The notes: generated by a model not told the origin, from the letters alone. Counted from the stretch's first letter, positions 25,318 through 35,589 are shown. The stretch is DNA of 64,000 nucleotides from a bacterium (GCA_024226515.1 JAAELQ010000147.1:62001-126000); one strand, 5' to 3'. Made by a program: numbers and translations.

Positions 25318-27357
25318 TTACCGTAGTTTTAGGCCCAAATCGCCCTGCAGGACGTTGATCAGCGCCTCGCGGTAGCCCTCGATCTCCGCGTCGGTCAGCG
25401 TCCGCTCGTCGGGATGCAGCGTCACACGCACGGTCAGCGACATCTCGTCGTCGGCGAGCGGCGCCCCACTGTAATGGTCGACCGCGGCCACCGTCGCCGG
25501 CGCGGGCGCGGACACGCCGCGCAGGGCGTCCACGACCGAGGCCCAGGCCGTATCGGCGGAGATCACGACGGCCAGGTCGCGCGTCACCGGCGTGAGGCGC
25601 GCGAGCGAGCGGTATTGCGGGACGCTCGTGGGCGCGGCCGCCAGCAGATCGAGGTCGATCTCGGCCAGGAAGACGTCGTGCGGCATGTCGGTCTGCAGGT
25701 CCGGATGCAGACCGCCCGCCCAGGCGACGGTCTTGCCGTCGGGCGAGCGCCAGATCGCGGACTGTCCGGGGCGGAGTCCGGGACGGGAGTCGCCCTCGCG
25801 GCGCGTCTCGAACCCCGGAGCGATCGCGTCGATCAGTCGATCGACGCAGCCCATCATGTCGTACAGCTCGACCTCGCGGACGTCGCAGCCCCAGTGGCGC
25901 GGGTGGCCGGCGCCGCTCCAGGCGAGCGCGGCGTGCAGGGGTTCGCGCGGCAGCGTGGATCCGGGGTCGGGGAAGAAGACCCGGCCGACCTCGAACAGCC
26001 GCACGTCGCGCGCGCCGCGTCGCTGGTTGAGCTCCACGGCCTGCACCAGGCCGGGAAGCACGGAGCGCCGCAGGAACGCCAGCGACTCTGCGATCGGGTT
26101 GCTCAGCCGAATCGGATTCGCGTCGGACTCGGCGAGGTAGGGCAGGTCCTGCCCCTCGCCGATCATGGAATAGCCCACGGCCTCGTGAAAGCCCAGGTTG
26201 GCCAGAACCTCTCGGGCGCGCTCCTCGATGACCGCTTGCGGACGCGTGCCGTCGGCGACCGCATCCGCAGCGAGCGCCTCGACGGGGATCCGGTCGTAGC
26301 CCAGATGTCGCGCCACCTCCTCGACGAGGTCCGCCTCGCGCCCGAGGTCCACGCGCCACGAGGGGATCGTCACGTCGTAGCGCCCCTCGCCGCCCGACTT
26401 CGGCCGCAGGCCCAGCGCCTCGAGCGCGCCCGAGACCTCGTCTTCGGCGGGGACGTAGCCCAGCAGGCGTTCTAGCTGCCCGCTGCGCAGGGTAGCGTTG
26501 TGCGGCTGCTGCGGACCGGCGTGGGCGTCGACGAGACCGTCGACGCGCGTGCCGCCGGCGAGTTGCTCCAGCAGGCGCATCGCGAGGTCCTGCGCCAGCG
26601 GCAGCGCTTCCGGGTCGACGCCGCGTTCGAAGCGGTGGCTCGCGTCCGTCTTCATCTGCAGCCGTCGTGCCGAGCGTCGCACCGAGAGCGGTTCGAACCA
26701 CGCGGCCTCGATCAACACGTCGCGTGTGTCGTCCTTGATCTCGGAGTCGGCGCCGCCCATGATCCCGGCCAGCGCGACGTGTCCCTCGCCGTCGTCGATC
26801 ATCAGCGTGTCCGCGTCCAGCTTGCGTTCGACGCCGTCCAGCGTTTCGAAACTCTCGCCGTCGAGCGCGCAGGCGATGCCGATGCGGTCGCCGCGCACCT
26901 GTCGACGGTCGAAGAAGTGGATCGGGTTGCCGAGCTCGAGCAACACGAGGTTCGACGCGTCGACGACGTTGTTGATCGAGCGCAGGCCGCAGGCTTCCAG
27001 GCGTTGCACGACCCATTCGGGCGAAGAGCCGATCGTCACCCCGCGCACGAGTCCGGCCGTGTACCGTCCGCACAGCTTCGGATCGGCGATGTCGACCCGG
27101 ACTCCGATCTCGCCGTCGCCGAAGCTCGGAGTCTCACGCGCGGCTAGGGGAGCGCCGAGCGCCGCGCTCAACTCGCGCGCCAACCCCAGGTGACCCAGGC
27201 AATCCGGCCGGTTCGCCGGGACGTCGATCTCGAGCGCGGAGCCTCCGCGTTCGATGGAATCGACGGTCAGCCCGCGCGCGGTGAGCGCGTCGGCGATCGT
27301 CTCGGCGTCCGCGTCGGTCGGACACAGCGAGCGCAACCAATCGAGCGAGGCGAGCAT
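25318..27357 (-). CDS. pheT: Phenylalanyl-tRNA synthetase beta subunit, short form
   Basis: 679 aa. The protein starts SLDWLRSL..., then passes within about 35 residues to EIDVPANRPDCLGHLGLAREL, the B1-domain text that normally follows a 110-residue tRNA-binding OB domain. That EMAP/YtpR-like domain is therefore absent. The B3/B4, B5 (FERGVDPEALP region), core and C-terminal ferredoxin-fold (anticodon-binding) domains follow in order to the end (RTLTDAEIEGYREALI). The alpha2beta2 enzyme charges tRNA-Phe. The ATG at 27357 fits the conserved N-terminus; it follows pheS by 34 bp. Confidence 0.94.
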   Translation of the reverse strand: MLASLDWLRSLCPTDADAETIADALTARGLTVDSIERGGSALEIDVPANRPDCLGHLGLARELSAALGAPLAARETPSFGDGEIGVRVDIADPKLCGRYTAGLVRGVTIGSSPEWVVQRLEACGLRSINNVVDASNLVLLELGNPIHFFDRRQVRGDRIGIACALDGESFETLDGVERKLDADTLMIDDGEGHVALAGIMGGADSEIKDDTRDVLIEAAWFEPLSVRRSARRLQMKTDASHRFERGVDPEALPLAQDLAMRLLEQLAGGTRVDGLVDAHAGPQQPHNATLRSGQLERLLGYVPAEDEVSGALEALGLRPKSGGEGRYDVTIPSWRVDLGREADLVEEVARHLGYDRIPVEALAADAVADGTRPQAVIEERAREVLANLGFHEAVGYSMIGEGQDLPYLAESDANPIRLSNPIAESLAFLRRSVLPGLVQAVELNQRRGARDVRLFEVGRVFFPDPGSTLPREPLHAALAWSGAGHPRHWGCDVREVELYDMMGCVDRLIDAIAPGFETRREGDSRPGLRPGQSAIWRSPDGKTVAWAGGLHPDLQTDMPHDVFLAEIDLDLLAAAPTSVPQYRSLARLTPVTRDLAVVISADTAWASVVDALRGVSAPAPATVAAVDHYSGAPLADDEMSLTVRVTLHPDERTLTDAEIEGYREALINVLQGDLGLKLR

Positions 27358-27391
27358 GCAGCAAACCCTCTCGAGTACGTGTCTCTTCGGT

Positions 27392-28417
27392 TCAGACCGG
27401 GAACTGACCGAGGAAACGCACGTCATTCTCAACGAGCAGCCTCAGGTCGTCGATCCCGTGTCGCATCATCGCGATGCGGTCGAGGCCGAGGCCGAAGGCG
27501 AATCCCGAGTAGCGATCCGCGTCGAGCTCGACCGCCTCGAACACCGCGGGATGGACCATCCCCGCGCCGCCGAGCTCGATCCAACCCGAGTTCTTGCAAA
27601 CGCGACAACCCTTGCCCTCACAGACGCGGCACGAGACGTCGTACTCGCACCCCGGCTCGACGAAGGGGAAGTAGCCCGGACGCAGCCGCATCTCCACCTC
27701 GTCTCCGAAGAAACGCTTCCACACCGCGGAGAGCGTCCCTTTCAGGTCGGCCATCGACACGTTCTCGCCGACGACCAGCGCCTCGAGCTGGTGGAACATC
27801 GGCAGGTGCGTGGCGTCGAGGTCGCGTCGGTAGACACGGCCGGGGCAGACCATCTTGATCGGCGGTTTGCGGCTCTGCATCGTCCGGATCTGCACGGGCG
27901 ACGTGTGCGTGCGCAGCAGCAGCCCGCCGTCCAGATAGAAAGTGTCGGTGTCGTCGCGCGCCGGGTGGTCCGGCGGCATGTTGAGCGCCTCGAAGTTGTG
28001 GAAGTCGTCCTCGACCTCGGGGCCGCTCTCGACGCTGAAGCCCATCTCGCGGAAGATCCGCTCGAGCTCGCGTCGCGTGTGCGTCACGGGATGCAGCGAT
28101 CCGGCCCACGGGATGCACGACGGCAGGCTCACGTCGATGCGCTCGCGGGCGAGCTGCTCCTCGACGGACGCGCTCTCGGCCCGCTGCGCCGCCTCGGTGA
28201 GACGCTGATCGATGCGGCGCTTCAGGGCATTGATGTCGCGACCCGCGTCCTTGCGCTCCTCGGCGGGGAGCGAGCCGATCGACTTCATCAGGCCGGTCAG
28301 TTCACCCTTGCGCCCGAGAAAGCGCACGCGCACCGCTTCCACGGCGCTCGTGTCCGCTCCGGCGTCGGCCAGCGCTGCGTCGAACTCCCGTTCCAGGCGC
28401 TCGAGGGTCTCGCGCAC
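27392..28417 (-). CDS. pheS: Phenylalanyl-tRNA synthetase alpha subunit
   Basis: 341 aa. The N-terminal coiled coil (residues 1-90) binds tRNA-Phe. The class II core shows motif 2 VCPGRVYRRDLDATHLPMFHQLE and motif 3 GFAFGLGLDRIAMM. CRVCEGKGCRVC is the Cys-rich loop common in bacterial PheS. The GTG at 28417 is chosen by length and lies 4 bp after the rplT stop; no ribosome site is obvious, so coupling to rplT is likely. Order rplT-pheS-pheT is conserved. Confidence 0.95.
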   Translation of the reverse strand: MRETLERLEREFDAALADAGADTSAVEAVRVRFLGRKGELTGLMKSIGSLPAEERKDAGRDINALKRRIDQRLTEAAQRAESASVEEQLARERIDVSLPSCIPWAGSLHPVTHTRRELERIFREMGFSVESGPEVEDDFHNFEALNMPPDHPARDDTDTFYLDGGLLLRTHTSPVQIRTMQSRKPPIKMVCPGRVYRRDLDATHLPMFHQLEALVVGENVSMADLKGTLSAVWKRFFGDEVEMRLRPGYFPFVEPGCEYDVSCRVCEGKGCRVCKNSGWIELGGAGMVHPAVFEAVELDADRYSGFAFGLGLDRIAMMRHGIDDLRLLVENDVRFLGQFPV

Positions 28418-28421
28418 GGTG

Positions 28422-28784
28422 TCAGGCCGAGGCGGCGGCTTGGCGTGCTGCGTCCACGATCTGACCGAACGCCGCGGCGTCGTGAACCGCGAGGTCGGCG
28501 AGCGTGCGCCGATCGAGATGCACACCGGCCAGCTTGAGGCCGTGCATCAGGCGCGAGTAGCTCATCTCGTGGATGCGGGCGGCGGCGTTGATGCGCACGA
28601 TCCACAGACGCCGGAAGTCGCGCTTCTTGGCGCGCCGGTCGCGGTAGGCGAAGGCCAGCGAACGCTGGACCTGTTCGCGTGCGATGCGATACAGCTTCGA
28701 CTTGGCCAGGTAGTAACCCTTGGCTCTGCGAAGGATCTTCTTTCTCTTCAGACGCCGCTTGTTGCCGCGTTTGACTCGGGGCAT
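28422..28784 (-). CDS. rplT: 50S ribosomal protein bL20
   Basis: 120 aa. The basic N-terminus [20 protein letters not shown] and [18 protein letters not shown] are diagnostic of bL20, which binds 23S rRNA early in 50S assembly. Length is normal. In other bacteria L20 represses the infC-rpmI-rplT operon; the 94-bp space between rpmI and rplT here could hold a site, but I could not identify one. Confidence 0.97.
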   Translation of the reverse strand: MPRVKRGNKRRLKRKKILRRAKGYYLAKSKLYRIAREQVQRSLAFAYRDRRAKKRDFRRLWIVRINAAARIHEMSYSRLMHGLKLAGVHLDRRTLADLAVHDAAAFGQIVDAARQAAASA

Positions 28785-28877
28785 GACTTACCTCCTTGCC
28801 GTCGGACGCCGTTGAGCCCGCTCGGCGGGTCACGCGGACCGGAACACCGTGCGATCCGGGTCGAGGACCCGGACGCG

Positions 28878-29081
28878 CTACCTGCCGCCGTAGGGCAGCA
28901 GATCCTCGACCTTCTTCTGATCCGCCGGGTGGATCAGGGTCGGGGTGTCCAGACCACGTTTCCTCTTGGTCGTTTTCTTTGTCAGGATGTGGCTACCGTA
29001 GGCCTTGCGGCGCTTGAACTTCCCGCTGGCAGTGGAACGGAAGCGCTTGGCGGCGCCACGATGGGATTTCAGCTTGGGCAT
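28878..29081 (-). CDS. rpmI: 50S ribosomal protein bL35
   Basis: 67 aa. [20 protein letters not shown] followed by [21 protein letters not shown] is the bL35 signature. It starts only 19 bp after the thrS stop, so infC, usually between thrS and rpmI, is absent from this cluster. Confidence 0.96.
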   Translation of the reverse strand: MPKLKSHRGAAKRFRSTASGKFKRRKAYGSHILTKKTTKRKRGLDTPTLIHPADQKKVEDLLPYGGR

Positions 29082-29100
29082 AGTCGTCTCCGTTTCCTTC

Positions 29101-31041
29101 TCACGCGGGGGTCGAGTCGCCGGCAGCGCCGGGCCTCATCCAGTCGCGAACCTCTTCCAGCAGGGCCTCGAGCGTTCGAGCCCCCTGATCGCCGCCCTTA
29201 CGATAGCGCACGGCGACCGTCCCGGCATCGGCCTCGCGATCTCCGAGGACCAGCATCACCGGGACCTTCTCCAGCTGGGCCTCGCGGATCTTGGCCCCGA
29301 TCTTCTCGTTTCGGATGTCGGAGAAGGCCCGTAGGCCCTCCGCTTTGAGCTGTTTCTCGACGTTTCGGGCGTACTCGGCGGTCCGGTCGGTGATCGACAG
29401 CACGCGGATCTGCTCCGGCGCGAGCCAGAACGGAAACGCACCGCCGCAGTGCTCGATCAGGATGCCCAGGAACCGCTCGAGCGAGCCCAGCATCGCCCGG
29501 TGGATCATCACCGGCCGCTGCTCCTGGTCGTTCGAATCGATGTAGCGCAGGTTGAAGCGCTCCGGCGCGCCGTAGTCCAACTGGCACGTTCCGAGCTGGT
29601 GCTCGCGGCGCAGGGCGTCGCGAACGATGAAGTCGATCTTCGGTCCGTAGAACGCCCCGTCTCCCTCGGCGAGTTCGAACTCGTGCCCCTGGGACTCCAG
29701 AGCCTCGTGCAGGGCCGTCTCGGCCAGGTCCCACAGCGAATCGTCGCCCGCCCGCTTTTCCGGGCGCGTCGACAGCATGATCTTGACCTCGAAGCCGAAC
29801 ATCTCGTAGCACTCGAGGATCATCTTCGTGACCGAGGCGACCTCCTCGGGGACCTGCTCGGGCGTGCAGAAGATGTGGCCGTCGTCCTGCGCGAACGTGC
29901 GCACGCGGGTCAGGCCCGCGACCGCGCCAGACAGCTCGTAACGGTGGAGGCGCCCGAAGTCCGCCAGGCGCACCGGGAGCTCACGGAACGAGTGGCGCCC
30001 CTCGCTGAACAGCAGGCAATGCGAGGGGCAGTTCATCGGCTTGACCGCGAACTCGCGCCCGTCGACCTCGGTGAAGTACATGTTGTCGCGATAGTGTTCG
30101 TAGTGCCCCGACGTCTTCCACAGCGAGGAATCGAAGATCTGCGGCGTGATGACCTCGGTGTAGCCGTAGCGCGGGTACAGGCCTCGGCAGTAGTCGACCA
30201 GCGCGTTGTAGACCGTTGCGCCGCGCGGGTGGAAGAACGGGCTGGCCGGGGCCTCGGGGTGGAACGAGAACAGGCCCAGCTCGCGACCCAGCTTGCGGTG
30301 GTCGCGCTTGCGCGCCTCCTCGAGCAGGCGCAGGTGCTCGTCCAGCTCCTTCTGCGCGAAGAAGGCCGTGCCGTAGATGCGTTGCAGCATCTTGTTGTGC
30401 TCGTCTCCCAGCCAGTAGGCGCCGGCGACCGACAGCAGCTTGAAGACGCCGAGGCGTCCGGTCGAGGGGACGTGTGGCCCGCGGCAGAAGTCGTCCCAGT
30501 CGCCCTGGGAATAGATCGAGACGGTCTCGCCGCCCTTGGTCTCGGCGAAATAGACCTTGTAGGGCTCTTCGTCGCCCTTGAAATGATCGATCGCCTCCTG
30601 TCGCGCCACATCCCGGCGCTCGATCGGCAGGTCGCGCGCGATGATCTCGCGCATGCGCTCCTCGATCGAGGCCAGCTCGCTCTCGGTGAACGGCTCCTCG
30701 CGGTCGAAGTCGTAGTAGAAGCCGCCCTCGATCACGGGGCCCTGGCCGATCTTGGTTCCCGGGAACAGCTCCTGGACCGCCTGGGCGGTCGCGTGGGCGG
30801 TGGAGTGGCGCAACACGGCCAGCGCGTCCTCGTCCCGGTTGGTCAGTAGCTCGAGCCGGCAATCGGTCCGTATCGGCCGGCCCAGGTCGACCAGCTCGCC
30901 GTCGACCCGGGCCACGACCGCGGCCTTGGCCAGGCGCGGACCGATCGAGGCCGCGACGTCAAGCGCGGTCGTCCCCGCGGCGACCTCCTTGATGGAGCCG
31001 TCGGGCAACGTGATCTTGATCGCGGCCAGCGCTTCGGACAT
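29101..31041 (-). CDS. thrS: Threonyl-tRNA synthetase
   Basis: 646 aa, normal length. Domains: TGS (residues 1-65), N2 editing domain with [11 protein letters not shown], catalytic class II core (NCPSHC zinc ligand, motif 2 [11 protein letters not shown], motif 3 near [17 protein letters not shown]), and C-terminal anticodon-binding domain from about 540. It charges tRNA-Thr and clears Ser-tRNA-Thr. The ATG at 31041 is 52 bp after the tRNA-Val gene, and no separate promoter is obvious, so thrS is probably read through from the tRNA promoter. Confidence 0.97.
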   Translation of the reverse strand: MSEALAAIKITLPDGSIKEVAAGTTALDVAASIGPRLAKAAVVARVDGELVDLGRPIRTDCRLELLTNRDEDALAVLRHSTAHATAQAVQELFPGTKIGQGPVIEGGFYYDFDREEPFTESELASIEERMREIIARDLPIERRDVARQEAIDHFKGDEEPYKVYFAETKGGETVSIYSQGDWDDFCRGPHVPSTGRLGVFKLLSVAGAYWLGDEHNKMLQRIYGTAFFAQKELDEHLRLLEEARKRDHRKLGRELGLFSFHPEAPASPFFHPRGATVYNALVDYCRGLYPRYGYTEVITPQIFDSSLWKTSGHYEHYRDNMYFTEVDGREFAVKPMNCPSHCLLFSEGRHSFRELPVRLADFGRLHRYELSGAVAGLTRVRTFAQDDGHIFCTPEQVPEEVASVTKMILECYEMFGFEVKIMLSTRPEKRAGDDSLWDLAETALHEALESQGHEFELAEGDGAFYGPKIDFIVRDALRREHQLGTCQLDYGAPERFNLRYIDSNDQEQRPVMIHRAMLGSLERFLGILIEHCGGAFPFWLAPEQIRVLSITDRTAEYARNVEKQLKAEGLRAFSDIRNEKIGAKIREAQLEKVPVMLVLGDREADAGTVAVRYRKGGDQGARTLEALLEEVRDWMRPGAAGDSTPA

Positions 31042-31093
31042 CTTTCCCTACCGACCCTTCGGACTCGAAACGCCCCGGCGGGGCGGAAACCGG

Positions 31094-31168
31094 TGGTAGG
31101 CGCGGGCGGTTTTGAACCGCCGACCTCTACCGTGTCAAGGTAGCGCTCTCCCCCTGAGCTACGCGCCT
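31094..31168 (-). tRNA. tRNA-Val (GAC)
   Basis: Cloverleaf with 7-bp acceptor stem AGGCGCG/CGCGCCT, anticodon stem CTACC/GGTAG around TTGACAC (anticodon GAC), T arm GGCGG-TTCAAAA-CCGCC, discriminator A and an encoded CCA. It decodes GUC and GUU. Confidence 0.95.
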
Positions 31169-31219
31169 GTATCGATCACCGGCCGTCGGGCCCGAACGGG
31201 CCACGGCAACGACCGGCAA

Positions 31220-31248
31220 AAACTAGCATAGGGCTCAAAGCACGTCAA
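31220..31248 (-). promoter_or_regulatory. Promoter for tRNA-Val and probably thrS operon
   Basis: On the minus strand TTGACG (31248-31243), 17 bp, then TAGTTT (31225-31220) preceded by TGC, an extended -10. The start site would be near 31213, giving a 45-nt tRNA leader. The rest of 31169-31450 shows no gene I can support. Confidence 0.7.
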
Positions 31249-31450
31249 TGAAAGGAGTTCCGCCGCTCTACTCGCGGCCGGGAGCTTGAATCCGCGCTCT
31301 CGTTTGGCTAACATCCCCGCGGATCGACGACGGCCCCGTCGGGCTGCGGGGAGTGCTCCATCCGCAGGCCCGACGTCCCGAGCGGGGTCGGATCCGTCTT
31401 CGATCGTGGGCTATGCATCAGGCCTTCGGGCCGTCCCGTTTGTTCCCGGA

Positions 31451-32302
31451 GTGGATTTGGCCGTGCCCTCGACGCGGGTCCCTCGGCGCGTGCTGCGCGA
31501 GTTCCACCCGTGCGACACGACCGTCAACGTGGGTCCGATCAAGATCGGGCAGGGACAACTGACTCTGATCGCAGGGCCCTGCGCGGTCGAGAACGAGGAG
31601 CAGTTGCTGCCGTTGGCGCAGAGGCTGGCCGAGTCCGGGGCGCACCTGCTGCGCGGCGGGGCGTACAAGCCGCGGACCAGTCCGTACGACTTCCAGGGAC
31701 TCGGCGAGCCGGCCCTGCGGCTGCTGGCCCGGGCCCGGGAGCAGACCGGGCTGCCGATCGTGACCGAGGCGGTCGACGAGGCCTCGCTCGAGCGCGTCGT
31801 CGAGTATGCCGACGTCGTGCAGATCGGGGCGCGCAACATGCACAACTTCGCCCTGCTCAAGCGGGCGGGGCGCTGCGGTCGCCCCGTGTTCCTCAAGCGC
31901 GGCTTCTCCGCGACGCTCGAAGACCTGTTGCTCGCGGCGGAGTACGTGCTGGACGCGGGCAACCCGGACGTGATCCTCTGCGAGCGGGGGATCCGGACGT
32001 TCTCGGATCACAGCCGCTTTACCCTGGACCTGGCGATCCTGCCGCGTCTCGCCGAGCTGTCGCACCTGCCGGTGTTCGTCGACCCGTCGCATGCCTCCGG
32101 GCGCGCCTCCAGCGTCGCGCCACTGGCGCTGGCGGCGGTTGCCGCCGGGGCGGACGGGGTGATGCTGGAAGTGCACCCGGAGCCCGAGCGAGCCCTGAGC
32201 GACGGTGTCCAGTCCCTGCGGCCGGACCAGTTCCCGGCCCTCGCCGCGGAGTTGACCGACCTGGCGTGCCGGGTCCGGCGCATGCGCGAGGCCGTGTCGT
32301 GA
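31451..32302 (+). CDS. aroF: 3-deoxy-7-phosphoheptulonate synthase, type I-beta
   Basis: About 283 aa. It joins PEP and erythrose 4-phosphate in the first step of aromatic amino acid synthesis. Motifs: LIAGPCAVENEEQ, LLRGGAYKPRTSPYDFQG, VVQIGARNMHNFALL, VFLKRGFSAT, ILCERGIRTF and VFVDPSHASG, all typical of the I-beta (AroA(G)) group. No regulatory ferredoxin-like or chorismate mutase domain is attached. The start is uncertain: GTG at 31451 or 31463 gives 283 or 279 aa, and the frame is open upstream to 31286. The stop overlaps the next ATG (TGATG). Confidence 0.88.
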   Translation: MDLAVPSTRVPRRVLREFHPCDTTVNVGPIKIGQGQLTLIAGPCAVENEEQLLPLAQRLAESGAHLLRGGAYKPRTSPYDFQGLGEPALRLLARAREQTGLPIVTEAVDEASLERVVEYADVVQIGARNMHNFALLKRAGRCGRPVFLKRGFSATLEDLLLAAEYVLDAGNPDVILCERGIRTFSDHSRFTLDLAILPRLAELSHLPVFVDPSHASGRASSVAPLALAAVAAGADGVMLEVHPEPERALSDGVQSLRPDQFPALAAELTDLACRVRRMREAVS

Positions 32303-33156
32303 TGCGCTTCACCATCGGCGATCACCGCTTTACGTTGCTCGACGCGGGCAGCCTGTGGCTGGACGGTGGAGCGATGTTCGGCGTCGTGCCGCGGACGCTG
32401 TGGGAGAGGCAACGTCGCCCGGACGAGCGCAATCGCATCCGGCTGGCGACGAACGTGCTGCTGATCGAGGACGGCAAGACACGGACCCTCGTCGACACCG
32501 GGAGCGGGCTCGACTGGGACGAGAAGTCGCGCGGCATCTACGGCATCGAAGCGCGCACGGCGGAGGAGATGCTCGAGCCGGCGGGACTGCGGCCGGCGCA
32601 GATCGACCGTGTGCTCAACACTCATCTGCACTTCGATCATGCCGGGGGCAACACGTTCCGCGACTCTTCCGGCACGGTGCGAGCAGCGTTTCCGAACGCA
32701 CGCTACGTCGTGCAGCGCGGAGAGCTCGAGACCGCTCGCAGCGGCAACGAGAGAAGCCGCGCGTCGTACCGGCGCGACGACTTCGAGCCGCTCGCCGAGG
32801 AGGCCGACCGCCTGTGGCTGATCGACGGCGACACCGACCTGGGAGGCGGCGTCTCGACCGAGGTCGCAGCGGGCCACACGCCGCACATGCAGATCGTCAA
32901 GGTGGAGACCGGCGCGGGGACGGTCGCCTTCATGGCCGACCTGTTTCCCACCGCGAGTCACGTCCCGTACGCCTGGATCATGGCCTACGACCTGGAACCG
33001 CTCGTCACGCTCGAGACGAGAAAACGCATCGTCCCGCGCGCCGTGCGCGAGGAATGGCGCGTCGTCTTCGAGCACGACGACACCTCCCCGATCGCGACGC
33101 TAGTCGAGGCCGAAACGGGACGCCCGACCGCGCGCCCGTATCAAGGAGATCTGTAG
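32302..33156 (+). CDS. Metallo-beta-lactamase-fold hydrolase
   Basis: 284 aa. The zinc motif THLHFDHAGGN is complete; further ligands are in AAGHTPHMQIV, MADLFPTASH and a late His (FEHDDTSPIA). The N-terminal strand has LVDTGSG. The family (quorum-quenching lactonase, glyoxalase II-like and related esterases) is broad, so substrate is unknown. It sits between aroF and carA with TGATG coupling to aroF, and its stop lies inside the carA ribosome region. One step of the shared operon could need it, but the genes give no clear pathway. Confidence 0.82.
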   Translation: MRFTIGDHRFTLLDAGSLWLDGGAMFGVVPRTLWERQRRPDERNRIRLATNVLLIEDGKTRTLVDTGSGLDWDEKSRGIYGIEARTAEEMLEPAGLRPAQIDRVLNTHLHFDHAGGNTFRDSSGTVRAAFPNARYVVQRGELETARSGNERSRASYRRDDFEPLAEEADRLWLIDGDTDLGGGVSTEVAAGHTPHMQIVKVETGAGTVAFMADLFPTASHVPYAWIMAYDLEPLVTLETRKRIVPRAVREEWRVVFEHDDTSPIATLVEAETGRPTARPYQGDL

Positions 33157-34305
33157 GTGGAAGCGCTGCTCATTCTGGAAGACGGGCGGGAGTTCCGCGG
33201 GCGCTCGTTCGGCGCACCCGGAGAGCGTACCGGCGAGGTCGTGTTCAACACGTCGATGGCCGGTTACCAGGAGATTCTCACGGATCCATCGTATCGCGGA
33301 CAGATCGTCACGATGACTTGCCCCGAGATCGGCAACTGCGGGACGAACGGGCTCGACGAGGAAGCGGACGGACCGCAGGTCGAGGGGTTCGTCGTCCGCG
33401 AGGCCTCGCCGATGGCGTCCAACTGGCGCGCGCATCAGGACCTGCCGCGCTTCCTGCGCGAGCACGGCATCCCCGGCATCTGCGAGATCGACACGCGGGC
33501 GCTGACGCGGCACATCCGTTCGCGCGGCGCGATGAAGGGCATCCTGTCGACCGTCGATCGCGACCGCGAGTCGCTGAGACGCAAGGCCTGCGCCGCGCCG
33601 GGCCTCGACGAGGTCGATCTCGTCGACCGCGTCACCTGCAAGTCGCCCTACGAGTGGAATGAGGCGCGCGAGCCGCGCTGGCGCACCGAGCTGGCCGCTT
33701 CGACCGAGCGCCGATACCGGCTGGTGGCCTACGACTTCGGAATGAAGCGCAACATCCTGAAGCTGCTCAACGAGAGCGGGTTCGACGTCACGGTCGTGCC
33801 GGCGGGGCATCCGGCCGAGGAGACGCTGGCGCTGGAGCCGGACGCCGTGTTTCTGTCGAACGGACCCGGAGACCCGACGGTGCCGGGGTACGCGATCGAG
33901 GCCGTGCGCGGGCTCGTCGGCCGCGTTCCCGTCTTCGGCATCTGTCTCGGCCATCAGATCGCGGCACTGGCTCTCGGCGGACGCACGTTCAAGCTGAAGT
34001 TCGGCCACCGCGGCGCCAATCATCCGGTGCGCGACGAGCGCGACGGCACGGTGGCCGTGACCTCGCAGAATCACGGCTACGCGGTCGACCCCGACTCCCT
34101 GCCCGAGGGCAGCCGCGTGACTCACCTGAACCTTAACGACGGGACCTGCGAGGGTTTCGTTCTGAGCGACAAACGGTTGTTCGCCGTGCAGCACCACCCG
34201 GAGGCGTCGCCCGGGCCGCACGATTCGATCCCCCTGTTCGACGAGTTCCGTGCGATGGTCCAGGGTTCCCCGGAACCCCCACCGGCGCTCGAGGAGAAGC
34301 GATGA
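33157..34305 (+). CDS. carA: Carbamoyl-phosphate synthase small subunit
   Basis: 382 aa. It supplies ammonia from glutamine to CarB for arginine and pyrimidine synthesis. The N-terminal half ([22 protein letters not shown]) is the CarA-specific domain; the C-terminal half is a class I amidotransferase with the Cys nucleophile in [15 protein letters not shown] and the His/Glu in [13 protein letters not shown] at 33157 follows AAGGAG by 8 bases. The usual partner carB is not next to it; instead an unrelated gene overlaps the stop by 4 bp. Confidence 0.95.
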   Translation: MEALLILEDGREFRGRSFGAPGERTGEVVFNTSMAGYQEILTDPSYRGQIVTMTCPEIGNCGTNGLDEEADGPQVEGFVVREASPMASNWRAHQDLPRFLREHGIPGICEIDTRALTRHIRSRGAMKGILSTVDRDRESLRRKACAAPGLDEVDLVDRVTCKSPYEWNEAREPRWRTELAASTERRYRLVAYDFGMKRNILKLLNESGFDVTVVPAGHPAEETLALEPDAVFLSNGPGDPTVPGYAIEAVRGLVGRVPVFGICLGHQIAALALGGRTFKLKFGHRGANHPVRDERDGTVAVTSQNHGYAVDPDSLPEGSRVTHLNLNDGTCEGFVLSDKRLFAVQHHPEASPGPHDSIPLFDEFRAMVQGSPEPPPALEEKR

Positions 34306-35447
34306 CCGACTGGAAGTCGACCCTGCGCTCCGACCCCATCCCGTGGCTGATGGACAACGGGTCGGCTGCGATCCGTTACCGCGCGTTGACCGAGCTGCTC
34401 GGACTGCCGCGCGAAGACGCCGAGGTTCAGAAGGCGAAGCAGGACTTGCTGGAGTACAAGCCCGCGCTGCAGTTGCAGAAGACGCAACGCAAGGACGGCA
34501 CGTGGGGTGGAGTGATCCACGCCGGCGACGCGCGCAAGTACACGCTGTGCATCGAGAACGGCGTCTGTCGCTTGCTGGAGTTCGGTTGGACCCGTGAGAT
34601 GCGCCCGATCCGCGACGCGGCGAAGACGCTGCGGACGTTCATGACGGCCAAGAAGGACCTCAAGTTCTTCGAGTTCGCCAAGCTGGTCAAGGCCGACGCG
34701 AAGCGCGAGCGGTACTACCGCTGGTTCCTGCGCATTCTGGCGATGGGGCTGCTCATCCGTTCCGGGTATCGCGACGACCGCAGCCGCAACGCGGTGCTGG
34801 AGTTGCTCGACCTGACGGCCGGCTTCGTGGACAACCCCGTGTCGCGCAACCCCGTCGAGGAGATCGGCGCGCGTCTGCCGTTGATACGCAGCGACGCATG
34901 GAACCGCGGCTACACGTTCTTCCCCGATCAGTACATCCTGCGCGTCTTCTGCTACTCACCCTGGCTGCTCGGCGGAGAGCTGGCCAAGATGCGGCTGAAG
35001 AAGATCTTCGACTACGTGATGGCCCCGGGCTATCAGGGACTGGCTCCGGAGATGGGCCTCGTGCGCACGGCCAAGGGCTCGTTCCCGCGGGAGCACGGCG
35101 TGCAGATCTTCCCGCTCGAGCACTACCAAAAGAAGGGTTGTGTCGACGAGTTGCTCGTCCAGCTCGAGATGTTCGGGCGGCTCGGCCTGATCAACCGCTA
35201 CCCGGTGCTGATGGCCCAGCTCGAGTGGCTGCAGTCGCAGCAGAGCAAGGAAGGCCGCTGGAACTTCCCGACGCGGATGATGAACGACAGCAGTCGCTGG
35301 ATCTCGTTGCTGCGTATCGAGAAGGACTGGCGCAGCCCGATGCGCAAGGAAGCCGACCTGACGTTTCGCGTGCTGCTGATCATCAAGCACCAGTGGGAGC
35401 GGCAGATGCGGATGCTCGACCGGCGCGACGACGGCTACCCGATCTAG
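34302..35447 (+). CDS. Squalene-cyclase/prenyltransferase-like helical protein
   Basis: 381 aa. I do not recognise a characterised family. The opening [23 protein letters not shown], then [11 protein letters not shown] and [13 protein letters not shown], resemble alpha/alpha-barrel repeats with the QxxDGxW motif of squalene cyclases and prenyltransferases. No DxDD or DCTA catalytic motif is visible, so an enzyme cannot be claimed. It is cytosolic (no signal or membrane helix), overlaps carA by ATGA, and ends just before the repeat at 35449. A structural or binding role is equally possible. Confidence 0.7.
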   Translation: MTDWKSTLRSDPIPWLMDNGSAAIRYRALTELLGLPREDAEVQKAKQDLLEYKPALQLQKTQRKDGTWGGVIHAGDARKYTLCIENGVCRLLEFGWTREMRPIRDAAKTLRTFMTAKKDLKFFEFAKLVKADAKRERYYRWFLRILAMGLLIRSGYRDDRSRNAVLELLDLTAGFVDNPVSRNPVEEIGARLPLIRSDAWNRGYTFFPDQYILRVFCYSPWLLGGELAKMRLKKIFDYVMAPGYQGLAPEMGLVRTAKGSFPREHGVQIFPLEHYQKKGCVDELLVQLEMFGRLGLINRYPVLMAQLEWLQSQQSKEGRWNFPTRMMNDSSRWISLLRIEKDWRSPMRKEADLTFRVLLIIKHQWERQMRMLDRRDDGYPI

Positions 35448-35448
35448 A

Positions 35449-35550
35449 CAGGGATGCGTGGTGTCCGGAGTGGACCGGGGGCCCGCCCCCGGACCCCCCG
35501 TCCGCCCTCCACGACACCGGCGGACCGGTGTCGTTCCGGTTGGTCCTTGG
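35449..35550 (+). repeat. Structured 102-bp repeat, copy 1
   Basis: Begins right after the stop of the 34302 gene. It contains CCGGGGG-CCCG-CCCCCGG and a 9-bp hairpin CGACACCGG-CGGA-CCGGTGTCG (35512-35533). It matches the inverted copy at 35629-35730 in 86 of 102 positions without gaps, including 31 identical bases in a row. Confidence 0.85.
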
Positions 35551-35574
35551 GAGAGCGTTCTGCCGGAGCGTCGA

Positions 35575-35589
35575 GGGTCAAACTGACCC
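35575..35589. repeat. Hairpin between the two repeat copies
   Basis: GGGTCA and TGACCC form a perfect 6-bp inverted repeat around AAC, in the spacer between the two 102-bp copies. Confidence 0.5.

Noticed and set aside
31169..31450. Possible leader peptide or attenuator before DAHP synthase
   Set aside because: No short frame rich in aromatic codons and no alternative hairpins were evident; the open frame from 31286 reads as low-information text.
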